Assembly: GCA_949077355.1 (NCBI GenBank)
Contig: CARUQW010000073.1
Location: 1-6,448 of the forward strand
Reading direction: 5' to 3'
Length of the DNA stretch: 6,448 nt
From: an uncultured Clostridia bacterium
GTDB taxonomy: Bacteria; Bacillota; Clostridia; TANB77; CAG-508
Shown here: positions 1 to 6,369 of the stretch, piece by piece
Layout of the letters: each line of letters opens with the position of its first letter
Position numbering within the stretch: the first letter of the stretch is position 1
Program-made: the position numbers and the translations under genes
Notes under the pieces: model-generated
What the model was told of the DNA's origin: nothing
The model's input: the letters and a program-made list of their open reading frames with translations, nothing else
Database searches by the model: none

Positions 1-2045
1 AATTCTGGTGTATGAGTATTGGTAATTACAGTTCCTTCTACTTTACTTGTGTAGTTTGCTACTTCTTTTTCACTTACACTATATACAATTTCTTTTCCAT
101 CTTCATATTTTGGTAAGTTCTCAAATGTATGCGTCCAGTTTCCTTCTGCTGTTACTTTTACAGTTTCTACTACTGTTGTCTTTCCTTCTACTGTTTTGTT
201 TAATGTTACTGTAATTTCTTCTGGTCTCTTTCCATCTTGGTTGTTATTGTCTTCCCATTTTTTGCTTACTGTCAATTTTCCATCTTCGTTATATAATTCT
301 GGTGTATGAGTATTGGTAATTACAGTTCCTTCTACTTTACTTGTGTAGTCTGCTACTTCTTTTTCACTTACACTATATACAATTTCTTTTCCATTTTCGT
401 ATTTTGGTAAGTTCTCAAATGTATGTGTCCAATTTGCATCTGCTGTTACTTTTACTGTTTCTACTTCTGTTGTTTTTCCTTCTACTGTTTTGTTTAATGT
501 TACTGTAATTTCTGTTGGTCTTTTTCCGTCTTGGTTATTATTGTCTTCCCATTTTTTGTCTACTGTTAATTTTCCATCTTCGTTATATAATTCTGGTGTA
601 TGAGTATTGGTTATTACATTTCCTTCTACTTTTGTTGTATATCCTTCTACTGCTACTTCATTTACTGTATAAGTTATGGTTGCTCCATTCTCATCATATT
701 TTGGCAATGTAAATTTATAATTCCAATTTCCTTGTTTGTCTGCTTTTATTGATTGCTTAGCTACATTTTCAATTACCGTGTCTCCGACTTTTTGATTGAC
801 TGTTATTGTAATTTCTGTTGGTCTTTTTCCATCTTGGTTATTGTTGTCATTCCATATTTTAGTTCCAGAAATTTCTGTTTTATCATCTACTTTCGTTACA
901 TCAAATTCGTTTGTTATAATTCCTTTTTCGTTGTTGATTACTGGTACTTTATAATATTTTGCTAAAATTTCTTTATCAGCCTTGGTTACACCTTCTTCTG
1001 ATAATTTATAAGCAATTTCTTTTCCTTGTTCATCATATTTTGCTAAGTCTTTGAATTCTGCTTTCCATTCATTTTCATCATTTAATGTTACTTCATTATC
1101 AGTTCCATCAATTGTTACTTTGATAGCATTTAATTTGTATGCTTTAGCAGCATCACTATTCATATTTTTCCATTCTTTTTTTACTGGAATATTTATTTTG
1201 GCTTTTTCAATTTCTGTTTCTACTGGTTTTTCTACTTCTTTACCATTAGCAATTACTGAGTTTTTTAATATGGTTCCTTCTGCTACCTCAGTTTTTACAG
1301 TTGCTTTGAATGTGATTTTTATAGTTTGACCTGCTTCTATATCTACATTCCAAGTAATTACATTTCCGTTTAATATTCCTTCCTTGTCTATGTATTTTAC
1401 TGTTGTTACATCTAAAATAGTATCATCTAATCTATCTTTTACTTCGATGTTTTCTAATTTTCTATCTTCTTTATTTGTAACTGTTATTTCATAGGTAACT
1501 TCGTCACCTTGTTTTGCTGTTTCATTTCCTGTTTTGTTTACTTCGATATCATCTGGTGTTGCATTAATGTTAGCAGATGCTAATACAGCGTTTACTCCCA
1601 TTGGTGTCCATCCTACGTAATGTCCTTCTGATATTTGTGTTTCTGGTATTTCAACAGATTCTGTTCTTGAAATGGTTGCCTCTTGAATATTATCTGTTGT
1701 TGTGGTTGTTCCATTATTTCTTGTTCCTGCTGTTGTTGCTGTCGTTGTAGTTCCCCCTGTCGTTCCTGCATTGGTTGTAGCATCACTTGTTTGTGTTCCT
1801 TCATTTTGTCCTTCTTGATTTTCTTCTATTTGTCCTTGTGTTGCTTGCTCACTTGGATTGGCATCAACATTACTTCTTGCTTCTTCTCTTACCATTTGTT
1901 CACTCTCTAGGTCCGCAGCCTCTGTGCTTCCTCTGTCTTTTAAGAAGACTACGGTACCAGTTACTGCTATAATAGCCAATATGGCAATAATGATACTAAC
2001 TGTTATCGTTGTTTTCTTATTTGGCATTTTAAAATTTCCTGCCAT
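1..2045 (-). CDS. Large CnaB-repeat surface adhesin, 3' end beyond window (partial)
   Basis: This is a continuous open frame of 681 codons from ATG 2045 with no stop before position 1, so the C-terminus (where a wall-sorting signal would be expected) is not seen. The start is fixed by AAGGAGG at 2054-2060, 8 nt upstream. Visible order: a short basic N-terminus; a hydrophobic segment at about residues 14-35 (signal peptide or uncleaved anchor, with no clear AxA site); a Glu/Gln-rich then Thr-rich low-complexity stalk, about 45-125; a DUF11-like domain, about 165-281 (VTYEITVTN, ITWNVDIEAGQ); then CnaB-type domains at about 283-380, 385-484, 485-582 and 583-680. The CnaB domains carry a Lys near the start (KKW/TKIW), a Glu in YSVSE/YTVNE and an Asn in ITNTHTPE, the positions that form intramolecular isopeptide bonds in this family. 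Inferred role: an extended, protease-resistant surface stalk or adhesin, possibly a sortase substrate. It lies 16 bp after the sortase gene in the same operon. Ligand unknown. Confidence 0.9.
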   Translation of the reverse strand, partial: MAGNFKMPNKKTTITVSIIIAILAIIAVTGTVVFLKDRGSTEAADLESEQMVREEARSNVDANPSEQATQGQIEENQEGQNEGTQTSDATTNAGTTGGTTTTATTAGTRNNGTTTTTDNIQEATISRTESVEIPETQISEGHYVGWTPMGVNAVLASANINATPDDIEVNKTGNETAKQGDEVTYEITVTNKEDRKLENIEVKDRLDDTILDVTTVKYIDKEGILNGNVITWNVDIEAGQTIKITFKATVKTEVAEGTILKNSVIANGKEVEKPVETEIEKAKINIPVKKEWKNMNSDAAKAYKLNAIKVTIDGTDNEVTLNDENEWKAEFKDLAKYDEQGKEIAYKLSEEGVTKADKEILAKYYKVPVINNEKGIITNEFDVTKVDDKTEISGTKIWNDNNNQDGKRPTEITITVNQKVGDTVIENVAKQSIKADKQGNWNYKFTLPKYDENGATITYTVNEVAVEGYTTKVEGNVITNTHTPELYNEDGKLTVDKKWEDNNNQDGKRPTEITVTLNKTVEGKTTEVETVKVTADANWTHTFENLPKYENGKEIVYSVSEKEVADYTSKVEGTVITNTHTPELYNEDGKLTVSKKWEDNNNQDGKRPEEITVTLNKTVEGKTTVVETVKVTAEGNWTHTFENLPKYEDGKEIVYSVSEKEVANYTSKVEGTVITNTHTPE
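7..888 (-). repeat. 294-bp tandem repeats encoding 98-aa CnaB domains
   Basis: The copies at 7-300 and 301-594 are in register at exactly 294 bp (98 codons) and differ at about 18 positions by my hand alignment, roughly 94% identity. A third unit at 595-888 keeps the same length. It shares conserved blocks (WxDNNNQDGKRPTEIT, KVEGNVITNTHTPE) but is much more diverged. The gradient, with near-identity towards the 3' end of the gene, suggests recent duplication or gene conversion, and more copies may lie beyond position 1. Such repeats can change number by recombination and are prone to collapse in short-read assemblies. Confidence 0.92.
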
Positions 2046-2061
2046 TTAGAATTCCTCCTTT

Positions 2062-2652
2062 TCATTCTTTCATTTCTTTTGCTTTTAGAATAAGTCTGTT
2101 TTTATTTCCGTTTGTACATGTAATTAAAGTTACTTCTCTTATACTTTCATCTTTGGTTTGCAAAATGGTTACATCATTTGGGTCTGTTACAAATTTATCA
2201 TATATTTGATAAAGTATGGTTTGATTTTCTAAATCTGTTAATTTTACCATATCTCCTATTGCTAAGTTCTTTGTTTTTCCAAACATGGTTCCATCATAAT
2301 TGTTATGTCCTGCTATGGATAGATTTCCATATTCATTTACTTTTCCTCCCCAATATTTCACAATTGCTATTTTCATTGGTTCTTTGGTTTCTTCTGGATG
2401 ATAAGTTTCTAAACCTAATATTGGGTATTTTAATTCTATTTTTGGAATTTCTACAATTCCAATTACTGGATAACCATTCATTGTAATATTTTCAGAATTT
2501 TCTTCTATACTTCTTGAAAATGTTTCTACTGTTTTCTTGTTCTCTTGGTCATTTAAATAATTTTTACTATATTTTGCTGCAATTAATCCTACTACTATAA
2601 TTACAATCATAAATAATATTATAAAAAGTAATCTATAAATTTTCAGTTTCAT
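2062..2652 (-). CDS. Sortase (LPXTG transpeptidase), membrane-anchored
   Basis: A sortase of 196 aa, the usual size for the family. An N-terminal membrane helix lies at about residues 7-25, followed by a linker and the catalytic beta-barrel from about residue 60 (GIVEIPKIELKYPILG). The catalytic triad is visible: His116 in SIAGHNNYDG, Cys179 in the strand motif TLITCT, and Arg186 in NKNRLIL. Sortases cleave the sorting motif of secreted proteins between Thr and Gly and join them to the peptidoglycan precursor or to another pilin. The gene begins one base after the stop of the LPITG protein, so translation is probably coupled; no strong ribosome binding site is seen. The CnaB adhesin follows 16 bp downstream, which makes both neighbours likely substrates. 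I cannot place the class (B, D or other) reliably by eye. The triad is intact, so it is probably active. Confidence 0.93.
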   Translation of the reverse strand: MKLKIYRLLFIILFMIVIIVVGLIAAKYSKNYLNDQENKKTVETFSRSIEENSENITMNGYPVIGIVEIPKIELKYPILGLETYHPEETKEPMKIAIVKYWGGKVNEYGNLSIAGHNNYDGTMFGKTKNLAIGDMVKLTDLENQTILYQIYDKFVTDPNDVTILQTKDESIREVTLITCTNGNKNRLILKAKEMKE

Positions 2653-2653
2653 C

Positions 2654-3646
2654 TTATTGTTTTCTCTCTTTGTCTTGTAATTTTTTCATTCTTACAAAGA
2701 TAAGGATTAATGCAATTACTACTACTGCTAAAATAACAAATAATGCAATACTGTCTCCTGTAATTGGTAATTTAGTGGTTTCTTGTGTTACTTTTGTTTC
2801 AATTCTTCCTGGTATTTTTTCTTCTTCATCTTCACGATAAGATGTCATAAATTTTGCATCATATGTTATCGCACCGTTTTGTGCTTCTTTTTTTATGAAA
2901 ACAATGTATTGCTCATCTTTTTGCGCTTCAATTGGTTGTTTAATTTCATTATTTTCTACTTCTGTCCACTGTGCTTGGTCAATTAATTCATGATACAAAG
3001 TATAAAATTCTTTGGCAAATTCAATTTTGGAATACATTTCTTTTTCTTCATATTCCTTATTTAGTTTGTCTGCTAATTCTCTTAACTCTGAATATTTTTC
3101 TTTTGGTAGTTTTGTTCTTTCATAGAAATACTCTGCTGTATCTTCATCTACTATTTTCAATCCACCAACTGTTTCTGTATATTTAATACCATTCACTTCT
3201 TCATTTCTTTTTTCAAGGTCTGTTAATAATTCTGTTTTAATTCTATTGGTTGTTGTTTCTACTTCTTTCATTTTGTTCGTATCAAATGCTTGTGAAAAAT
3301 CTACTTTGTTCACTTTTGATACTTCTTTATCTTTTTCCATGATATAAATATAATAGTTTTCATTTTCCGCTATTTTTGTTTTTTCAATTAAGGCTACTTG
3401 GTTTCCTTCTCCATCTGATGTTGATTTAATATAATTTAAATCTCCTTCTTCAGCATTTTCTTTGTTTGCTATAGCAAATTTGAATTCTGTATTTGCTAAA
3501 TCTTTTACATAGATTATATAATCTTCATTTTCCATTTTTACAACTTGTATTTCTGTTTCTGCTGCAAAAACGTTTACTTGTAGTATTAGTGCTACTAAAA
3601 TTGTTACTAATACCATCGTCATAATTTTGACTTTTACTTGTTTCAT
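2654..3646 (-). CDS. Secreted LPXTG (LPITG) wall-anchored surface protein, function unknown
   Basis: A protein of 330 aa from ATG 3646, with the full architecture of a sortase substrate. A basic N-terminus and hydrophobic core form a signal peptide (about residues 1-29, likely cleaved near VFA-AE). An acidic, Lys/Glu-rich extracellular region follows, with a helical, possibly coiled-coil stretch around residues 180-230. The C-terminus has LPITGD at residues 293-298, a hydrophobic helix of about 20 residues, and a basic tail (RMKKLQDKERKQ). I recognise no enzymatic domain in the ectodomain. An ATG two codons upstream (3652) is in frame, but it sits only about 3 nt from GGAGG, whereas 3646 has 9 nt spacing, so 3646 is preferred. 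It is the first gene of the surface operon. It could be a minor subunit or cell-wall anchor partner of the large adhesin; this is inferred from order only. Confidence 0.9.
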   Translation of the reverse strand: MKQVKVKIMTMVLVTILVALILQVNVFAAETEIQVVKMENEDYIIYVKDLANTEFKFAIANKENAEEGDLNYIKSTSDGEGNQVALIEKTKIAENENYYIYIMEKDKEVSKVNKVDFSQAFDTNKMKEVETTTNRIKTELLTDLEKRNEEVNGIKYTETVGGLKIVDEDTAEYFYERTKLPKEKYSELRELADKLNKEYEEKEMYSKIEFAKEFYTLYHELIDQAQWTEVENNEIKQPIEAQKDEQYIVFIKKEAQNGAITYDAKFMTSYREDEEEKIPGRIETKVTQETTKLPITGDSIALFVILAVVVIALILIFVRMKKLQDKERKQ

Positions 3647-3653
3647 TATCATT

Positions 3654-3660
3654 CCCCTCC
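3654..3660 (-). promoter_or_regulatory. Ribosome binding site deciding the start of the LPITG gene
   Basis: The minus strand reads GGAGGGG just upstream of two nearby in-frame ATGs (3652 and 3646). Spacing from GGAGG is about 3 nt to the first and 9 nt to the second, so the second ATG is favoured. Confidence 0.75.
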
Positions 3661-3720
3661 TATATGATATAATGAATTTTTAATTTTTATGGATGCTAGC
3701 TAGCCTATTATTTGTATCTT

Positions 3721-3888
3721 CTTACGGATATAAGCATTTGGCATACTATTTCCAAAATTTACATCTTTACAGACAATATTATATTACAATTCTGTTAACT
3801 TGTAAACACCTTTTTGATTTTTTTACATTATTTTTATGGAAACTTTTATATACTATTGTAAAATGCTTCAAATTCTTTCATCCGTAAG
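3721..3888. repeat. Inverted repeat pair bracketing the surface-operon promoter
   Basis: CTTACGGAT at 3721-3729 is the reverse complement of ATCCGTAAG at 3880-3888, and AAGCATTT at 3732-3739 is the reverse complement of AAATGCTT at 3861-3868. The two blocks are nested in the correct order, separated by 2 nt in one arm and 11 nt in the other, so together they form an imperfect inverted duplication centred close to the promoter. Possible meanings are paired regulator sites or a decayed inverted duplication. Neither is shown. Confidence 0.55.
3778..3806 (-). promoter_or_regulatory. Sigma-A type promoter of the surface operon
   Basis: On the minus strand, TTTACA (3806-3801) and TATAAT (3783-3778) are separated by 17 nt. 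This is 5/6 and 6/6 to the housekeeping consensus with optimal spacing. Transcription would begin near 3771 and give a leader of about 125 nt before ATG 3646. Confidence 0.82.
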
Positions 3889-3985
3889 TTTTTTCTATTC
3901 TCTAACATTAGCTTATGCGTTCTTTTATAAAATAATGTTTTTGCTGTATCGAATAAGATTATTTTTTCCTATACACAAAGAAAAA

Positions 3986-4006
3986 CTGATACTTTTTTCG
4001 TATCAG
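3986..4006 (-). terminator. Rho-independent terminator of the ibrAB-like operon, overlapping the ibrB stop
   Basis: A 7-bp perfect stem, CTGATAC/GTATCAG, encloses a 7-nt loop. On the minus strand it is followed directly by TTTTTCTTT (3985-3977). The TGA stop of the ParB-like gene (4003-4005) lies inside the stem. The plus strand also has a T-rich tract after the hairpin (4008-4020), so the element could act in both directions, although no plus-strand gene reaches it here. Confidence 0.82.
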
Positions 4007-4527
4007 CTTCTTTTTTTCTTATTTTCTTCAAATTCTTCCCAAGATTTACTAAATTTATGATTGGCAAACAATTCTTTTAATCCAGTAATTTGTTTTAGTC
4101 GAATAATTTCATCCAACTCCATTCCTAAATGTTTTGAAATTTCTTTCTCTGACCATCCATTTTGGGTTAGTGTTAATACAATATGAGACATATCTATAAT
4201 TTGGTGTGTTCCTCTTGCTCTGTTGTGTCGAATGGTACTTGCCATACGATTTTCTAAATCTTTATCAATTGTTACAATTGGTATTTGTTTTAAATGAAAA
4301 TATTCCTTAGCACAACGATAACGGTGAAATCCATCTACTACAATGTAACGATCATTTTCTTCATCATAATAAGTTACAATTGGTTGAGTATAACCATCTT
4401 CTTCAATCGAATGTTTTAATAACTTCATTTCTGGTGGTGCTACTTTATTGGGGTTGTAATCATTCGCTACTACCTTCTCAATATCTATCATTTTTACATT
4501 TAGTACCGGAAATTCTATTTCACTCAT
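4003..4527 (-). CDS. ibrB: IbrB-like ParB/sulfiredoxin-fold protein
   Basis: A complete protein of 174 aa. An N-terminal ParB/Srx-type domain spans residues 1-100, with DYNPNKVAPPEM near 23-34, DGYTQPIV at 44-51 and the ParB-box-like VVDGFHRYRCAKE at 63-75. Next come STIRHNRARGTH (about 97-108), typical of IbrB-type proteins, and a helix-turn-helix-like stretch at 125-150 (WSEKEISKHLGMELDEII). Known for the family: ParB/Srx domains bind or act on nucleotides and often DNA, and IbrB is encoded beside the PP-loop protein IbrA; in E. coli the pair was named for an effect on immunoglobulin-binding protein expression. The biochemical role here is inferred only: a nucleotide- or DNA-modifying partner of the IbrA-like protein. 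It is the last gene of the operon, 24 bp after the GNAT-like gene, with GGGGAAAGG upstream of its ATG. The symbol reflects family-level similarity. Confidence 0.85.
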   Translation of the reverse strand: MSEIEFPVLNVKMIDIEKVVANDYNPNKVAPPEMKLLKHSIEEDGYTQPIVTYYDEENDRYIVVDGFHRYRCAKEYFHLKQIPIVTIDKDLENRMASTIRHNRARGTHQIIDMSHIVLTLTQNGWSEKEISKHLGMELDEIIRLKQITGLKELFANHKFSKSWEEFEENKKKRS

Positions 4528-4551
4528 TTTAGCCTTTCCCCTTCTTTCCTT

Positions 4552-4938
4552 TTAATCTATTAGCATCATTGCTGGCTTATCCATATAAATTGTCACAAAA
4601 TTTTTATAATCTTGGTTTTTACTTACCTGAAATCCACATCTTTCATAAAGTTTTTTATAACAATTTGGTACAATACTATAAGTTATTTCATTTTCTTTTT
4701 TTATTCTTACTAAGATTTCTTCTAAATATTTTTCCTTAGTGGTATATATATTTTTAATAATATTATTTTTAATTGATACAAAAGCCATTACCTTTCCTTC
4801 TTCTAAATAGATATACCATATCTTACCTTCATCATCATAAATTCTATCATTGATTTGTTTTTCGATTAATCTTGAGCCAAAAAATTTCCCCATATACTGA
4901 TAAAAATTTTCAACTTTATTGGTTACTCTTTTAATCAT
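4552..4938 (-). CDS. Small divergent GNAT-like protein in the ibrAB-type operon
   Basis: A protein of 128 aa. The start at 4938 is chosen because AAAGGAGG (4947-4954) lies 8 nt upstream; an in-frame ATG at 4962 would overlap the end of the preceding gene and place that site inside the coding region. The C-terminal half resembles the GNAT acetyltransferase fold: a central strand pair (EEGKVMAFVSIKNNIIKNIYT, split as EEGKVMAFVSI at 47-57 then NNIIKNIYT), a helix (about 67-81), and the YKKLYERCGF motif at 94-103 that matches the late GNAT helix-strand. The canonical acetyl-CoA pyrophosphate-binding motif (Q/R-x-x-G-x-G/A) is not seen after the central strand; TTKEKYLEEIL stands in its place. It may therefore be a degenerate or non-acetylating member. 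It starts 14 nt after the ibrA-like stop, inside the same operon. The substrate is unknown. Confidence 0.7.
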   Translation of the reverse strand: MIKRVTNKVENFYQYMGKFFGSRLIEKQINDRIYDDEGKIWYIYLEEGKVMAFVSIKNNIIKNIYTTKEKYLEEILVRIKKENEITYSIVPNCYKKLYERCGFQVSKNQDYKNFVTIYMDKPAMMLID

Positions 4939-4946
4939 ATTTTTTT

Positions 4947-4954
4947 CCTCCTTT
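4947..4954 (-). promoter_or_regulatory. Ribosome binding site fixing the GNAT-like start
   Basis: The minus strand reads AAAGGAGG, overlapping the last codons of the upstream ibrA-like frame and ending 8 nt before ATG 4938. It rules against the longer start at 4962. Confidence 0.85.
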
Positions 4955-6243
4955 ATCCACATTGTTCTTTTATTACTTTTTGTAATGTTTTATCATCTGT
5001 TTTAGTTTTTTTGTTTAACAGGTTATCCCATTTATGTATTAATTCCATCAATTCCTTGTCATCATTTTTGGTTTGACCAAAAGATAACCTTCTTAAGTAA
5101 AAATCATTTTTTTCAATTGCTCTTGCCATTCTTCGCCATGAAATTGCCTTTTTTTGATTTTCTAATTTGCAATCTGCAATGTCTGGAATATCTTTTATTT
5201 CTATCCCATATTTGTTTTTATGCCATATCATAAATTTCTTTATTTTTTTGTAATAGTGTAGCATTAAATCTCGGTTATAAATTCCTATGCTTTCTAATAA
5301 AAATACTGTATATTCTTGCCATGACATAAATTCTGGTTTACAGGATTTAATATTTCCTAAAGCTGTTGTTTTGCAATAAATATTCCCAAAATTAACTCCG
5401 ATTGACTCGATTTAATACTTTTCCCCAAGTATCATACTCCAAAGCTTTAAATTGGTCTAATCCATTTCTTTGATCATCTCCATAAGGTTGACAAAGTCTT
5501 TGCTCATAGATACTAACTCCATTTTTATACATCAATTCATAAATATAATTAAATTTCAAATCTAATTGACTCACTGCTCCCCAGATATCCTCTGTTGCCC
5601 AATCATAAATTGGATAGAAGTTATATACATCAATATGTCTATCATTTACTTTTAATTTTGTTGTCCAATTATAATTGTTAAAAGTCTTCTTTTTATCTTG
5701 AAATGCAATGGTTCGAAATCTATTTAAGCTTTCGTCAGTTCGAATTCCAATTCCACAAGCGACTTTTCCTTCATATTTTTCTTGATACCATCCTGCGAAC
5801 TGTATAATAAATTCTTCAAATTCTTCCCCCTTTTTAAACCATTTAAATGGACAATTATGGATATTGATACTATCTTCTGGCATACTTCTTACCCACAAAT
5901 GTTTACTTTCTTCTTCCCAGCAAATCCACTTGGGCTGTAAGACAGATACTGCATTTCTTAATGCAATTGGTAAAGTAATGTGATAGAAATCTCTAATTTG
6001 TGGCAATTGTTTTAGTTGTTCTATATGTTCGATGGTATAACGGTATTGCGCTTCTAAGTCTATATATAAAACATCAAATTTTTTATTCATTCTAGCTGCT
6101 ACTTTATTAGCTAGCTGTACCATAACAGAACTATCTTTTCCTCCACTTACACTAAAATAAATGTTATCAAAATTTCGAAACATAATTTCTAGTCTTTCTA
6201 ATGTAGCCTCTAACACATTTTTTTCTAAATATATTTTTGCCAT
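4953..6243 (-). pseudogene. ibrA: IbrA-like PAPS-reductase/DUF3440 protein split by a +1 frameshift near 5400
   Basis: Two frames together make one protein of about 429 aa, close to the usual IbrA length. Frame 1 (6243 to 5392, 283 aa) has the PP-loop SGGKDSS at residues 33-39, DLEAQYRYT, NCPFKWFKK, GIGIRTDES (the PAPS-reductase-type G-I-R-x-x-E-S motif), and the DUF3440 entry YPIYDWATEDIW and RLCQPYGDDQR, then ends NRS-stop. Dropping one base at about 5400 continues N-GVNFGNIYC for 24 residues into the second frame (5327 to 4953, 124 aa), which carries the expected DUF3440 end: WQEYTVFLLES, ADCKLENQKKAISWRRM and LSFGQTK. The ATG at 5327 has no ribosome binding site, so the second half is not a separate gene. 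PP-loop enzymes of this family activate substrates with ATP or handle sulfonucleotides; IbrA acts with IbrB, encoded two genes downstream. The break may be a real mutation, a sequencing indel or, less likely, programmed. First gene of the operon; ATG 6243 is preceded by AAAGAGG at 6251-6257. Confidence 0.85.
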
Positions 6244-6265
6244 TTACTTTCCTCTTTTCCTAACT

Positions 6266-6291
6266 ATTCCAAATTATACCATTTTTGGAAT
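6266..6291. promoter_or_regulatory. Candidate operator: 8-bp inverted repeat over the ibrAB-type promoter
   Basis: ATTCCAAA at 6266-6273 and TTTGGAAT at 6284-6291 are perfect reverse complements with a 10-nt spacer. The left half overlaps the first base of the -10 box and the start region; the right half lies in the promoter spacer. A dimeric repressor bound here would block RNA polymerase. The regulator is not encoded in the window. Confidence 0.6.
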
Positions 6292-6301
6292 TTCCTGTAA
6301 A
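6273..6301 (-). promoter_or_regulatory. Extended -10 sigma-A promoter of the ibrAB-type operon
   Basis: On the minus strand, TTTACA (6301-6296), a 17-nt spacer and TATAAT (6278-6273) are preceded by the extended element TGG. The start would be near 6266, giving a short leader of about 23 nt with AAAGAGG before ATG 6243. Confidence 0.88.
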
Positions 6302-6344
6302 GTTTTGTCGAAAAAAATATGATAAAAGATGACATGCCGTTAAA

Positions 6345-6369
6345 GTTGCCGCTGGTTGCCACTGGTTCC
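6345..6369 (+). repeat. Short tandem repeat leading into the palindrome
   Basis: GTTGCCGCTG (6345-6354), GTTGCCACTG (6355-6364) and a partial GTTCC (6365-6369) form two and a half imperfect 10-bp units. They overlap the outer end of the left hairpin arm. Confidence 0.6.

Larger units (their letters stand above)
3661..3985 (-). other. Intergenic region with promoter and ~125-nt leader of the surface operon
   Basis: There is no credible gene on either strand here; the short plus-strand frames are hydrophobic by-products of T-rich sequence with no ribosome binding site. The stretch holds the surface-operon promoter (3778-3806), its long leader (about 3771 to 3647) and inverted repeats around the promoter. 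The leader contains the perfect 10-bp palindrome GCTAGCTAGC at 3695-3704. I could not fit the leader to a riboswitch consensus I know. Confidence 0.6.

Noticed and set aside
7..888. CRISPR array or non-coding satellite
   Set aside because: The unit is 294 bp, an exact multiple of three, fully open in the adhesin frame, and has no repeat-spacer alternation.
515..1329. Plus-strand hydrophobic frames opposite the adhesin and sortase genes
   Set aside because: They are rich in Leu/Phe/Tyr, as expected from the complement of Lys/Glu-rich coding sequence, and lack ribosome binding sites. The minus frames carry recognisable domains.
1613..1804. Gln-rich minus-strand frame
   Set aside because: It is an alternate-frame shadow of the Thr-rich stalk of the adhesin; ACA/ACAACA runs read as CAA/CAACAA give poly-Gln.
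3661..3771. Known riboswitch (c-di-GMP or similar) in the surface-operon leader
   Set aside because: I could not match the conserved core or stems of any riboswitch I know. Only a short palindrome and weak local pairing are visible.
3693..4060. Short plus-strand frames in the intergenic region
   Set aside because: They have no ribosome binding site or recognisable domain, are biased to Phe/Leu/Tyr from T-rich DNA, and overlap the promoter, leader and terminator of minus-strand operons.
4939..4962. Longer GNAT-like start at ATG 4962
   Set aside because: This would translate through the strong AAAGGAGG site, and it overlaps the preceding stop without its own ribosome binding site.
4953..5327. 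A separate small gene starting at ATG 5327
   Set aside because: No ribosome binding site precedes it, and open, family-like sequence (GVNFGNIYC...) continues upstream in the same frame to the frameshift point. It is the C-terminal half of the ibrA-like protein.
5392..5403. Programmed +1 frameshift in the ibrA-like gene
   Set aside because: The site (GTC AAT CGG AGT TAA) is not a known slippery sequence: the tRNA on AAT would not re-pair well on ATC, and no stimulating Shine-Dalgarno or obvious hairpin was seen. A mutation or sequencing indel is simpler.
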